A stretch of 56,255 nt of DNA from CAZRVH01 sp964603635. Its GTDB lineage: Bacteria > Patescibacteriota > Gracilibacteria > Peribacterales > Peribacteraceae. Location of the stretch: positions 1 through 56,255 of the forward strand of contig CAZRVH010000006.1 of the NCBI GenBank assembly GCA_964603635.1, written 5' to 3'. The position numbers and the translations under genes are program-made. Each line of letters begins with the position of its first letter. Within the stretch, counting starts at the first letter, position 1. Shown piece by piece: positions 7,763 to 15,964 of the stretch. The notes under the pieces were generated by a model. It was given only the letters and a program-made list of their open reading frames with translations, did not search any database and was not told the origin of the DNA.

Positions 7763-9043
7763 TTATTGCGCCTTCTGGTTGTTGTTGCCGATCGGCTTTC
7801 GCATGAAGGCGGGCACTTCCAGCTCTTCCTCGTTCAGGTTCAACGCGGTGGATTTCACGCCGGGTTGCTCGAAGGGCTTCTCCTCTTTCATGGGTCGTGC
7901 GTCGGCTGCGCGTGCTGCGGAACCGGACGTCGGCGCCTTGGACAGGTAGCGCTGCGCGGGGGTCTGGAAGCTCTGCGTCTGCTGCAGCGGCTCGGCATCG
8001 AATCCCGTGGCCACCACCGTGATCTTCACCTGGCCCGTGTAGTTCTCGTCGATGACGGCTCCGAAGATGATCGTCGCCTCCGGGGCGGCCGTTTCCGTGA
8101 TGATACGCGCGGCCTCGTCGACTTCGAACATGGAGAGGTCGTTTCCTCCCGTGATATTGAACAGGATTCCCTTGGCTCCGCTGATGGAGAGTTCCAAGAG
8201 AGGGCTGTCGATGGCGGCGCGTGCGGCCTCAGCTGCGCGGCTGTCCCCCGTTCCGTACCCGATACCCATGAGGGCGGTTCCCCCGTCCTGCATGATCGTC
8301 TTCACGTCGGCGAAGTCGACGTTGACGAGACCGTGCTGCGTGATGAGGCTGGAGATGCCTTCGATGGCATGCTGGAGCACTTCGTCAACGACCTGGAACG
8401 CTTCCATAAGAGGCGTGGTCTTATCGATGATACTGAGGATCTTGTCGTTCGGGATGGTGATGAGGGTGTCGACCTTTCCGCGGAGGTTGTCGATCGCCTC
8501 TTCCGCGTTCTTGCGACGCTTGAGTCCTTCGAAGCTGAACGGCTTCGTGACGACGCCGACGGTGAGGATTCCCATGCTGCGGGCAAGGTCCGCGATGATC
8601 GGGGCGGATCCCGTTCCCGTACCTCCTCCGAGTCCGGCGGTGATGAAGAGCATGTCCGTACCTTCAAGCTCCTTCTTGATCTCTTCCGTGCTCTCCTCGG
8701 CGGCGCGCTTGCCGATCTCCGGGTTGGCGCCCGCTCCGAGTCCGCGCGTCGTGCCGCGTCCGATCGTGATCTTCTTTCCGGCCGGGTTGTGGTACAGGGC
8801 TTGGATATCCGTATTTACGGCGATGAATTCGACGCCGTTGACCTTCGCGTTCACCATGCGGGAAACGGCGTTGGAACCGGCACCTCCGGCACCTAGGACG
8901 CGGATCACCGCGCCCGGAAGGGCATCGGGACGGACTTCGCGGGAAGGCTGGGCGGAATCATCACCTGCGGATCCTCCTCCGGGTCTGCCGGATCCGAAGT
9001 TTTTCTGGCTGCCGGAGAAGAGGGAGCGAAACGTGTCTGACAT
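7763..9043 (-). CDS. ftsZ: Cell division protein FtsZ
   Basis: Tubulin-like GTPase that polymerises into the division ring. 426 residues: a disordered Ser/Gly-rich N-terminus (1-45), the GTPase domain with GAGGAGSNAV (51-60) and tubulin signature GGGTGTGSAP (139-148), the T7 synergy-loop region NVDFADVKTIM near 239-249, and a flexible linker. The C-terminal tail LEVPAFMRKP is the peptide that binds FtsA. The gene follows ftsA on the same strand with 39 bases between, the usual order. The conserved tail together with the adjacent ftsA indicates a working FtsA-FtsZ divisome anchor. Confidence 0.98.
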   Translation of the reverse strand: MSDTFRSLFSGSQKNFGSGRPGGGSAGDDSAQPSREVRPDALPGAVIRVLGAGGAGSNAVSRMVNAKVNGVEFIAVNTDIQALYHNPAGKKITIGRGTTRGLGAGANPEIGKRAAEESTEEIKKELEGTDMLFITAGLGGGTGTGSAPIIADLARSMGILTVGVVTKPFSFEGLKRRKNAEEAIDNLRGKVDTLITIPNDKILSIIDKTTPLMEAFQVVDEVLQHAIEGISSLITQHGLVNVDFADVKTIMQDGGTALMGIGYGTGDSRAAEAARAAIDSPLLELSISGAKGILFNITGGNDLSMFEVDEAARIITETAAPEATIIFGAVIDENYTGQVKITVVATGFDAEPLQQTQSFQTPAQRYLSKAPTSGSAARAADARPMKEEKPFEQPGVKSTALNLNEEELEVPAFMRKPIGNNNQKAQ

Positions 9044-9082
9044 GGAAGTGAAGGAATATGGAAGTAAAGGATTGGGGAATTC

Positions 9083-10327
9083 TTAGGGAAGGAGGCTCTT
9101 GAACCAGCTGCCTACCTGCTGGACCGTGCGCTTGAGTTCGAAGTTGCCGATCATGCCCATGGACGAGCGGGTATCGCCTTCGCGCAGACCCCAAATGAGG
9201 CTGCCCAAAGCCGTCGCGTAGGCGGGATCATCGACCTTCTCGATCACTCCTCCGATATCCACCGGGAAGCCCATTTGAACGGGAAGTCCGAGGGTATCGC
9301 GGGCAAGGTCCACTACTCCGGGCGACTTCACCGCGGCACCCGTGAGGATGGCGCCGGCCGGCAACATGCCGCTGCGTCCGATGCGCTGCAGTTCGTTCTT
9401 CACGAGGGAGAAGATTTCAAGGTAACGCGCCTGCATGATCTCCGCCATGTACTTCTTGGACACCGTCTGCGTGTCCACGCGGGAAACGGACGACAGGTCG
9501 ATCATGTCGCGCTCGTTGATGTCCTGCGGGAGGACGGAACCGAATTCGATCTTGATGCGCTCGGCCGTGTCGACGGAGGTGCGAAGGCCGATCGCGATAT
9601 CGTTCGTGACGCTGTCCCCCGCCACCGGCAACGTAACCGAGTGGAGGATCGTTCCTTCCTCGAAGACGGAGATGCTGGTGCAACCCGCGCCGACGTCGAT
9701 GACGACGACTCCGAGTTCCTTCTGGCGCTTGGTGAGGGTGGCCTCTGCCGCGGCGATAGTAGACGGAACCAATGCGTCGATGTCGACTCCCGCCTGGGAG
9801 ATGCACTTCTCGAGATTTTTCACGTGCTGGATGTGACCCGTGATGATATGGGCCTCGACCTCCAGGCGGATGCCCGTCATGCCCAGCGGGTTCTTGATGC
9901 CGCGCTGCTCGTCGACGGCGTAAGCCTTGGGTTCGATGTGGAGTATCCTCCTGTTCGGGGGAATGCTGACGGCCTGGGCGGCGTCGAGGACACGGGCGAT
10001 GTCATCCACCGTGATCTCGGCTCCCGAGATGGCGATGACGCCGCGGCTGTCGAATGCTTCAATGTGGGACCCGCTCATGCCGACGAACACGTGGTTCACC
10101 GGGACCCCCGCCATGCGCTCCGCATCTTCCAACGAGGAGATGATGTTGTGGATCAACTCTTCGACGTCGATCACCTGACCCTTGCGGATGCCGAGCGACG
10201 GGGAAAGTCCGACGCCGATGATGTTCGGCACGTTGTGATCCTGTTGGGTACCCTCGGCAATGGCGACGACGGTGCGGATTTTGGAGCTTCCGATATCCAG
10301 GCTGGCGAGAACGCGTTCTTTAGGCAT
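9083..10327 (-). CDS. ftsA: Cell division protein FtsA
   Basis: Actin-fold ATPase that tethers FtsZ to the membrane. 414 residues. The first phosphate loop is LDIGSSKIRTVVA (10-22), a second is VIDVGAGCTSISVF in the middle, and an SHS2-type insertion lies around residues 85-165. The C-terminal peptide (ELKRTVQQVGSWFKSLL) is an amphipathic helix of the membrane-targeting type. It is the first gene of the ftsA-ftsZ pair. No clear promoter was found in the 430-base spacer upstream. Confidence 0.97.
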   Translation of the reverse strand: MPKERVLASLDIGSSKIRTVVAIAEGTQQDHNVPNIIGVGLSPSLGIRKGQVIDVEELIHNIISSLEDAERMAGVPVNHVFVGMSGSHIEAFDSRGVIAISGAEITVDDIARVLDAAQAVSIPPNRRILHIEPKAYAVDEQRGIKNPLGMTGIRLEVEAHIITGHIQHVKNLEKCISQAGVDIDALVPSTIAAAEATLTKRQKELGVVVIDVGAGCTSISVFEEGTILHSVTLPVAGDSVTNDIAIGLRTSVDTAERIKIEFGSVLPQDINERDMIDLSSVSRVDTQTVSKKYMAEIMQARYLEIFSLVKNELQRIGRSGMLPAGAILTGAAVKSPGVVDLARDTLGLPVQMGFPVDIGGVIEKVDDPAYATALGSLIWGLREGDTRSSMGMIGNFELKRTVQQVGSWFKSLLP

Positions 10328-10677
10328 ACGAGGGAGAGAAATAAGGAAGAAAAACTCGCACCGGCTGTGTGACGGCCCATTCCTGGAAAGGAAGTGTACG
10401 GGCCGCTTTTATGAGCTGCAAGGGCAGAACGACTACCTTTGGTGTTCGTGTTAGTGTGTGATGTACAAATTTTGGATACTGATAAAACGTGAAGCTTTTG
10501 GGATGAACACGTTTTTGTGTTCGATGAAATTGCTTGCTGTTTTTTTCTGAGTACCGAAAGTGAACATGCAGTACCCGCGCATTTCATCCGCTGTTTCCAT
10601 GATGCTTTTCCAAAAGATCGAATGCGGAATCCGCCGAAGCAAGCAACGCCTTGCCCGACATACTTGGTACCATCCGT
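10328..10677. other. Intergenic stretch upstream of ftsA without a supported gene
   Basis: About 350 bases between ftsA and the terminator of the exonuclease gene. A 94-codon frame on the minus strand (10735-10451) has no ribosome site, no recognisable motifs and crosses the terminator hairpin, so it is not called. No conserved promoter pair was clear; the region probably holds the ftsA promoter. Confidence 0.5.
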
Positions 10678-10702
10678 AAAAACTGCCGCCTTGCGAAGGC
10701 GG
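10678..10702 (-). terminator. Intrinsic terminator after the exonuclease gene
   Basis: On the minus strand the 7-base stem CCGCCTT/AAGGCGG with a 3-base loop is followed by CAGTTTTTA. It lies about 57 bases after the stop of the exonuclease gene. Confidence 0.55.
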
Positions 10703-10758
10703 ATGGAAAATGTACCTGACAATCCAACCAAGCAATCTATTTTAAATGCTTGCTGTTT

Positions 10759-11790
10759 TCAGAACATGGAAAGCTGATTTTTTTCAGGCACGAGCGGCAC
10801 TTCCGGGACCGCGAAAGACTCTCCGGCGAGCTTCTTGCCGAAGGGGGTGGTGCAGAACTCCTTGAACCTGCGGCTGAGCATGTTGAAGTTCACTTCGGTA
10901 AAAAAGTCGAGTATCTGCTGGGCCGGCAAATAGAAAAGTTCGATGTCTTTCAGGTTCGGTTCCAACGGAATATCACGAATCAGCTGCGCCATATGCTGGC
11001 AGAAGAACGCGGATTCCTTTCCTTCCTCGAGCTTCGTCTTCGCGGCGCCTTTTACTTCGCCGAGGTTCTCGTACAGGTTCGCCAACGTACCGTACGTCTG
11101 AAGCAGCGTCGCGGCGGTCTTCGGACCGATACCCTTCACTCCGGCCAAGTTATCGGACGGATCCCCCGTCAGTCCTTTGTAATCGACGATCTGATCGGGG
11201 CGCACGCCGTATTTGGCGAGGATTTCCTCCGGCCCGAGATACTCGGCGTTCTGGTAGCCGCTATGCGGGATGGCGACACGGATATTCTTGGTGGCCAACT
11301 GGAACGCATCGCGGTCTCCCGTGACGATGGTAACGCGCATCCCTTCTTTTTCAGCCGCGATCGCGTAGCTGGCAAGCAGGTCGTCCGCCTCGTATTTTGG
11401 ATTCGAGACATGCGGGATCTGCATGCTTTCGATGAGCTGCATCACGCGCGGAATCTGCGTATAAAAGTCATCCGGCGTTTCGGCTCGTCCGTCCTTATAG
11501 GTATCGTTTTCCGCATGGCGGAAAGTCTCCTCCCCGGCGTCGAAGCAGATGAGTAGGCTATCCGGCTGTTCGATCTTCAATATATGAAGCAGCATGGACG
11601 CCATGCCAAAGACGGTATTCACCTGCTCCCCTTTGTTCGTCGTAAGGGTGCGCGGAATCGCCCAGTAGGCACGGTACATAAGGTGATGGCCATCGATGAG
11701 GACGAGATGTTTGATGGGGGGATGATACAGGTTGTAGCTTGTAGGTTGTAGCTTGTAGATCAAATAAAAAATACCTCTCCTACAACCCAC
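10759..11790 (-). CDS. Stand-alone 5'-3' exonuclease / flap endonuclease (Pol I N-terminal type)
   Basis: Removes RNA primers and 5' flaps during replication and repair. It shows the metal-binding motifs of the family: LIDGHHLMYRAYW (31-43), FDAGEETFRH, YEADDLLASYA, IVTGDRDAFQL, and the helix-hairpin-helix motif GVKGIGPKTA. There is no polymerase domain, so it acts apart from DNA polymerase I. The start is uncertain: the ATG at 11790 lies beyond an inverted repeat (11730-11803) and gives a 30-residue leader that the family lacks. The next ATG would lose the first catalytic Asp, so a non-ATG start close to 11715 is possible. Confidence 0.9.
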   Translation of the reverse strand: MGCRRGIFYLIYKLQPTSYNLYHPPIKHLVLIDGHHLMYRAYWAIPRTLTTNKGEQVNTVFGMASMLLHILKIEQPDSLLICFDAGEETFRHAENDTYKDGRAETPDDFYTQIPRVMQLIESMQIPHVSNPKYEADDLLASYAIAAEKEGMRVTIVTGDRDAFQLATKNIRVAIPHSGYQNAEYLGPEEILAKYGVRPDQIVDYKGLTGDPSDNLAGVKGIGPKTAATLLQTYGTLANLYENLGEVKGAAKTKLEEGKESAFFCQHMAQLIRDIPLEPNLKDIELFYLPAQQILDFFTEVNFNMLSRRFKEFCTTPFGKKLAGESFAVPEVPLVPEKNQLSMF

Positions 11791-11803
11791 AACCTAACAG
11801 CTA
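11730..11803. repeat. Inverted repeat built from GTTGTAG/CTACAAC units
   Basis: Direct copies of GGTTGTAGCTTGTA on the left arm face CTACAACCCACAACCTAACAG on the right. The same unit type recurs at 49382-49446. It overlaps the 5' end of the exonuclease frame. Confidence 0.65.
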
Positions 11804-11910
11804 ATAACATCGGTAAACCTCATCAAAACGCCAAAATAAAGAACTATTATAATCCACCACTTTTCCGCTTACACAAGCCCTCCGCCCTACCCTGAAAACA
11901 TGATTTTTGG

Positions 11911-11916
11911 TATACT
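11911..11916 (+). promoter_or_regulatory. Extended -10 element (TGGTATACT) before the 11941 gene
   Basis: TATACT preceded by TGG, the extended -10 form also seen before metG and the SLH protein. It ends 24 bases before the ATG, leaving a short leader. Confidence 0.5.
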
Positions 11917-11940
11917 GGTGGGATATCTACAAACACCCAC

Positions 11941-12540
11941 ATGTCCCCTTCCGCCAACAGTAACATCACCCGCGCGTACGGAGCCGACACCCTGGAATAC
12001 AAGGTGCAGAACAAAGTCGCGCTTCAGAAGGAACTCGGCTGGCCGGAGGAACCGAAGCGCCCGATGCTCTGCCTCCCGATGGGCATGACGGACCAACTCG
12101 GCGGAGATCTATTGAAGGAACTCGTCCCGGGATTGATGGGCATGGACCTGCAGCTCATTATCCTTGGAAAGGGATCCGCTTCGTTCGGCGCGTACTTCAC
12201 GGAACTGACGCAAAAGCACGGTCACCGAGTGGCCATCCTGCCGAACAATGACAAGGGATTGCAGAAGATGATGGCCGCGGCCGACATGGCGCTTTTCCTG
12301 AAGGACCCGTCCAACACCCCGGAGCTCACACTCAGCCTGCAGTACGGCACGATCCCCGTGGCCTTGGAAACAAGTGCCCTGGACAACTACAACCCGAACC
12401 AAGAGAGCGGCGATTCCTTCACCTTCGCCAAGGAAAGCGTGTGGCATGCGTTCGCAGCCGTGGTCCGCGCCCTGGAAACGTATCGCTTCCCGTACGACTG
12501 GAAGACGATCCAGAAGAACGCGATGGAGAAAGCATCCTGA
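11941..12540 (+). CDS. Degenerate GT5-like (glycogen/starch synthase C-terminal) protein
   Basis: 199 residues that align by pattern to the second Rossmann domain of glycogen synthases: KVQNKVALQKELGWPEEPK, QLIILGKGS, AAADMALFLKDPSNTPELT, LQYGTIPVALETSALDNY, and a C-terminal W-K-T-I-Q-K-N-AM helix. The whole N-terminal ADP-glucose-binding half is absent. The family EPCGL loop is replaced by NTPELTL, although PS before it and YGTIPV after it are kept. It may be a non-catalytic relic, a regulatory subunit, or one half of a two-protein enzyme. An extended -10 lies upstream. The call rests on motif order only. Confidence 0.6.
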   Translation: MSPSANSNITRAYGADTLEYKVQNKVALQKELGWPEEPKRPMLCLPMGMTDQLGGDLLKELVPGLMGMDLQLIILGKGSASFGAYFTELTQKHGHRVAILPNNDKGLQKMMAAADMALFLKDPSNTPELTLSLQYGTIPVALETSALDNYNPNQESGDSFTFAKESVWHAFAAVVRALETYRFPYDWKTIQKNAMEKAS

Positions 12541-12580
12541 CATCTGTTGCATTTCGCGGAAATCGGCATAGGTTTTGCGT

Positions 12581-12736
12581 ATGGAAAAAATCGTAGTATC
12601 GGTACCCAGGCGCTCGGATCGCACGCCCGAAGAAGCAGAGGATCTACGCAGACGAATACAGGAGCACTCCGAAACGATCAATCAACGAGTCGGACGAAAC
12701 CTCGTACTTCAATTAAAAAGCCCGGAATCGGAATAA
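12581..12736 (+). CDS. Small hypothetical protein, 51 residues
   Basis: ATG at 12581 to TAA at 12736. The product is highly charged (MEKIVVSVPRRSDR..., RRRIQEHSETINQRVGRN...) with one amphipathic helix. There is no clear ribosome site and no recognised family. The case for a gene is its tight fit: it starts 40 bases after the previous stop and ends inside the stem of a strong intrinsic terminator. Confidence 0.4.
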   Translation: MEKIVVSVPRRSDRTPEEAEDLRRRIQEHSETINQRVGRNLVLQLKSPESE

Positions 12737-12763
12737 CGAACCGGGAGATTTTTTGCTTTTTTG
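12720..12763 (+). terminator. Intrinsic terminator
   Basis: CCCGG and CCGGG pair around a 15-base loop, followed by AGATTTTTTGCTTTTTT. It closes the 11941-12736 transcription unit ahead of the ribF-like gene. Confidence 0.75.
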
Positions 12764-12789
12764 ACGTACACGCATTAGCATCTAGGGAA

Positions 12790-13170
12790 ATGACGACATT
12801 CCCCGTTTCGTTTTCGGCAAATGCGATCCCAGGCTCCGGACGCGGCAAGTTGCTCGGCACGCCGACGATCAACCTTTCGACGGAAGGACTTCCCGAGATG
12901 CAGCAGGGCATTTACGCATGCACGGTCTTGCTGGATGAATCGCAAGAAAAAGCAGTCATGCACTACGGACCGCGTCCCGTCTTCGACGACCCCGTCGCAA
13001 CCTGCGAGGTGCATCTGCTCGACCGCCTCCTGAAGGTGGCCCCCTCGCAACTCGATGTCACCGTGGTCGGCTACATCCGCGAGATCGCCAATTTCCCGAC
13101 GGTGGACGGTTTGCGTTACCAAATCGAGCGCGACATAGACGACGCCCGTGCTATGCTGGGTAACGCATGA
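12790..13170 (+). CDS. Riboflavin kinase domain protein
   Basis: 126 residues that match the C-terminal flavokinase domain of RibF, which phosphorylates riboflavin to FMN: GRGKLLGTPTINL (17-29), GIYACTVLL, CEVHLLDRLL, and the C-terminal YIREIANFPTVDGLRYQI with a D..DA helix. The usual N-terminal FAD-synthetase domain is missing, so FAD would have to come from elsewhere. The ATG at 12790 follows a terminator. The stop overlaps the start of the next Mur ligase by ATGA, so this gene leads a ribF-like/murE-like/rnhB unit. Confidence 0.8.
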   Translation: MTTFPVSFSANAIPGSGRGKLLGTPTINLSTEGLPEMQQGIYACTVLLDESQEKAVMHYGPRPVFDDPVATCEVHLLDRLLKVAPSQLDVTVVGYIREIANFPTVDGLRYQIERDIDDARAMLGNA

Positions 13171-14429
13171 AAGCCCTCATCAAGACACTCATCTCGGACA
13201 CGAATCCCCTGCTCCTCTGGTATCACCGGAGCAAGACTTTGGCAGCCGCGATCCGCTACGGATTTCCGGCCAAGAAGCTGACGGTGATCGGCATCACGGG
13301 AACGGACGGCAAGACAACGACGGTGGGCATGCTCGCACACATCCTGAATAAGAACGGAAAGAAAACAGGCGCTTTGTCGACGGCGTTCTTCCGGGTCGGC
13401 GACACGGTGGAATGGAACGCGACGCAGAAGACATCCCCCTCCCCGTTCACGGTCCAAAAATTCCTGAAGCGATGCCTGGACGCAGGATGCACCCACGTCG
13501 TGCTGGAATGCTCCAGCCACGGCCTCTTGCAAGGACGCGTCTGGCTCACGTGGCCGTCCGTCGCAGCCATCACGAACCTCAGCGAAGAACACCTGGACTA
13601 CCACGGCACCATGGAAAATTACATGAAGGCGAAGGCGATCCTGTTCCGCATGATGCGCAAGGACGGAACGAAAGTACTCAATGCCGACGACCGCACGTAC
13701 CTCGCGTACAAGAACATCCGCTCCGCGAAGACCGTCTCCTATTCCATCACAAAGAAAGATACGGATTTGCATGCGACGGACATTGCCTCAAGCGTATCGG
13801 GGACCAGCGCATCGGTAAGCGGGCAATCCCTCGCGATGCCCATCCCGGGTTCCTTTAACGTTCAAAACGCCCTGTGCGCCATCGGGTGCGCGGAATCGGT
13901 AGGCGTGGAGAAGAGAAACGCGATCGCATCGCTATCGGACTTCACGGGAGTACCGGGCCGCATGGAGCTCATCAACGAAGGACAACCCTTCGGCGTCATC
14001 GTGGACTTCACCGTCACGCCCCAGAGCTACGAGAAGACGCTCTCGACGGTCAAAGCCGGCATGAAAGACGGACAACGCCTGTTGGTGCTCACGGGCAGCT
14101 GCGGAGACCGTATGAAGGAGAAGCGTCCGGTCGTGGGAAAAATCGTAAGCTCCTACGCTGACGTGATGGTGGTGGCAAACGAGGACCCCTATACCGAGGA
14201 TCCGCAGAAGATCATCGATGAAGTGTGGACGGGTATCGACCAGTCAAAGACGAAGGCAAGCAGGATTTTTGACCGCAAGGAAGCCATTGCCTACCTCTTG
14301 AAAGCAGCGAAGCCAGGGGACGTCGTGGTCCTCTGCGGCAAAGGAAGCGATACGACGATGTGGGTGAAAGACGGGCAAATCCCCTGGAATGAGCGGGAAA
14401 TCGTGCGCGAGATGCTCCGATCAGCATAA
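13167..14429 (+). CDS. MurE-like Mur ligase
   Basis: ATP-dependent amide ligase. The P loop GITGTDGKTTT is at 42-52, NLSEEHLDYHGTMENY is in the central domain, and a C-terminal ligase domain follows. It resembles UDP-MurNAc-tripeptide synthetase, but at 420 residues it lacks the N-terminal UDP-MurNAc-binding domain of MurE. The DNPR motif that selects meso-diaminopimelate is replaced by NEDPYTEDP (338-346), so the amino acid added cannot be taken as mDAP. The ATGA overlap with the riboflavin kinase gene and the one-base gap to rnhB show an operon. Alternatives are a MurT-like or other Mur paralog with a different substrate. Confidence 0.8.
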   Translation: MKALIKTLISDTNPLLLWYHRSKTLAAAIRYGFPAKKLTVIGITGTDGKTTTVGMLAHILNKNGKKTGALSTAFFRVGDTVEWNATQKTSPSPFTVQKFLKRCLDAGCTHVVLECSSHGLLQGRVWLTWPSVAAITNLSEEHLDYHGTMENYMKAKAILFRMMRKDGTKVLNADDRTYLAYKNIRSAKTVSYSITKKDTDLHATDIASSVSGTSASVSGQSLAMPIPGSFNVQNALCAIGCAESVGVEKRNAIASLSDFTGVPGRMELINEGQPFGVIVDFTVTPQSYEKTLSTVKAGMKDGQRLLVLTGSCGDRMKEKRPVVGKIVSSYADVMVVANEDPYTEDPQKIIDEVWTGIDQSKTKASRIFDRKEAIAYLLKAAKPGDVVVLCGKGSDTTMWVKDGQIPWNEREIVREMLRSA

Positions 14430-14430
14430 C

Positions 14431-15042
14431 ATGACCGACGCCGTCATCGTCGGCATCGACGAAGCGGGACGCGGCCCCCTCGCGGGTCCTGTTGTCGCGG
14501 GGGCGGTTCATATCCCCTGCCGACTCATCGAAAAGAAAAAAGGCCGATGGCATCCGGAAACGGACCAATCGGTATTCCTGTGTGACAGCAAGCAGATGGA
14601 AGAACATGAGCGTGAGTCGGCATACGCATGGATCATTGCGAATTGTCCGTGGGGCGTCGGCCTTTCGACGGCCTTCGAAATCGATACGATCGGCATCATG
14701 GCCAGTAACGAACAGGCGATGCAGAAGGCATTGGGAACGCTTGCCGAGACGATCACGCCGACGTACCTGCTCGTCGACGGGCGGGACAAGTATTGGTTCG
14801 ACTACCCGCACAGTTCGATCATCGGGGGAGACGCATTGGAACCGTCCATCGCGGCGGCATCGATCGTGGCGAAAGTGACCCGCGACCGCATGATGAAGGA
14901 GTATGCGCAGACGTATCCCGAGTACGGCTTCGACGGACACAAAGGATACGCATCGCCGTCGCATATCGAGGCGATCCGAAAACACGGACCGTGCGATATC
15001 CATCGGAAAACGTACCTCAGGAATATGCTTAGCCCGTTATGA
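14431..15042 (+). CDS. rnhB: Ribonuclease HII
   Basis: Cuts RNA in RNA-DNA hybrids and removes single ribonucleotides from DNA. 203 residues, normal length. GIDEAGRGPLAGPVVAGAV (8-26) carries Asp10 and Glu11, LLVDGRDKY holds Asp116, and SIAAASIVAKVTRDRMM and YGFDGHKGYAS are family signatures. The ATG at 14431 starts one base after the murE-like stop. An ATG 42 bases upstream is rejected because the protein would start inside murE without conserved residues. Confidence 0.96.
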   Translation: MTDAVIVGIDEAGRGPLAGPVVAGAVHIPCRLIEKKKGRWHPETDQSVFLCDSKQMEEHERESAYAWIIANCPWGVGLSTAFEIDTIGIMASNEQAMQKALGTLAETITPTYLLVDGRDKYWFDYPHSSIIGGDALEPSIAAASIVAKVTRDRMMKEYAQTYPEYGFDGHKGYASPSHIEAIRKHGPCDIHRKTYLRNMLSPL

Positions 15043-15062
15043 AATATCCATGACTTCCTGCG

Positions 15063-15084
15063 GCGAAGATTCGCGAATCTTCGC
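15063..15084. repeat. Perfect palindrome between convergent rnhB and lgt
   Basis: A 22-base perfect palindrome (arm GCGAAGATTCG and its complement) in the 73-base gap between two convergent stop codons. It could form an 11-base-pair stem and act as a shared terminator, although no T-tract follows. Confidence 0.55.
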
Positions 15085-15115
15085 TCCGGATGAAGGTTTG
15101 TATGCAATGATCGCG

Positions 15116-15889
15116 TTACGATTTCTTACGTAACCAAATGAACAATCCAAGCCCTGCGGCAAAAATCGGCACTGTCAGCAGCTGCCCCTCGCTCAGCACG
15201 CCGTACATGTCGACGTTTGTCTGGTCGCGATAGATTTCGACGACGAAGCGCAGCACGCCGTACAGCATCAGGAAGATGGAAAACGTGATGCCGGGCTTTG
15301 CGTGTCGATACGCCGACACATGCCGGAAACAAACGGCGGCGAGAAGCGCGTCTTTCATCATCGCATAGATCTGCGTGGGATGGCGCAGCCCCTCCACTCC
15401 GGGGATGGCGATTGCCCAGGGCACGTCCGTCACCGTCCCGTACAGTTCCAGGTTGATGAAGTTTCCCAGACGCCCGAGCATGAGCCCGATGGCGATGGGG
15501 ACCGTGACCACGTCCGCCACGCGGAAGAACGTATCCCAGCCGTAGTGCCTCAGCTTCCACCACAGCGCCAGGGTGACGCCGATGAATCCGCCGTGCGATG
15601 CCATCCCGCCTTCCCAGACCGCGAAAACCTTCAGGGGGTTCGCCAGGAAATACGAGGGCTCATAGAAAAAGACGAATCCCAACCTGCCTCCGATGATGAC
15701 GCCCAAGACCGCGGCCGTAAGCAATCCCGACCACTCATCGTCTGAAAATGACAATCCCCTCTTTTCCTGCAGCCGGGGAACCGCATGCCAGGCAACCAGA
15801 AATGCCAGGAAATACATGATCCCGTACCAATGCACGGAAAAACCGAAAAGCTCGATCGCGACTATTCTGGAAGGGAAGAGAGAGATCAT
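15116..15889 (-). CDS. lgt: Prolipoprotein diacylglyceryl transferase
   Basis: Integral membrane enzyme that attaches diacylglycerol to the lipobox cysteine of lipoproteins. 257 residues with about seven hydrophobic helices. The Lgt signature GRLGNFINLE is at 139-148, and MASHGGFIG near 96-104 holds the catalytic-region His. The ATG at 15889 was chosen over one at 16144, which would overlap tsaD. A -10 (TATTCT) ends eight bases before it, so the message is probably leaderless. Its predicted substrates are in the window: the lipoproteins at 25338, 41487 and 44874. The gene is divergent from tsaD. Confidence 0.95.
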   Translation of the reverse strand: MISLFPSRIVAIELFGFSVHWYGIMYFLAFLVAWHAVPRLQEKRGLSFSDDEWSGLLTAAVLGVIIGGRLGFVFFYEPSYFLANPLKVFAVWEGGMASHGGFIGVTLALWWKLRHYGWDTFFRVADVVTVPIAIGLMLGRLGNFINLELYGTVTDVPWAIAIPGVEGLRHPTQIYAMMKDALLAAVCFRHVSAYRHAKPGITFSIFLMLYGVLRFVVEIYRDQTNVDMYGVLSEGQLLTVPIFAAGLGLFIWLRKKS

Positions 15890-15964
15890 TCTGAAAGAGA
15901 ATACCCTTGGAGATAGGAGACTAAAAGCTACAATCCAAGGCCTAACCCTACTCCTCATCCTAAC

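Noticed and set aside
10451..10735. 94-codon frame on the minus strand upstream of ftsA
   Set aside because: No ribosome site, -10 or protein-like pattern; it crosses a terminator hairpin.
13167..13170. Recoding of TGA as an amino acid, as in Gracilibacteria
   Set aside because: TGA serves as the stop in many tight ATGA overlaps (for example 13167, 28639, 38167 and 39827), and the proteins end at family-normal positions.
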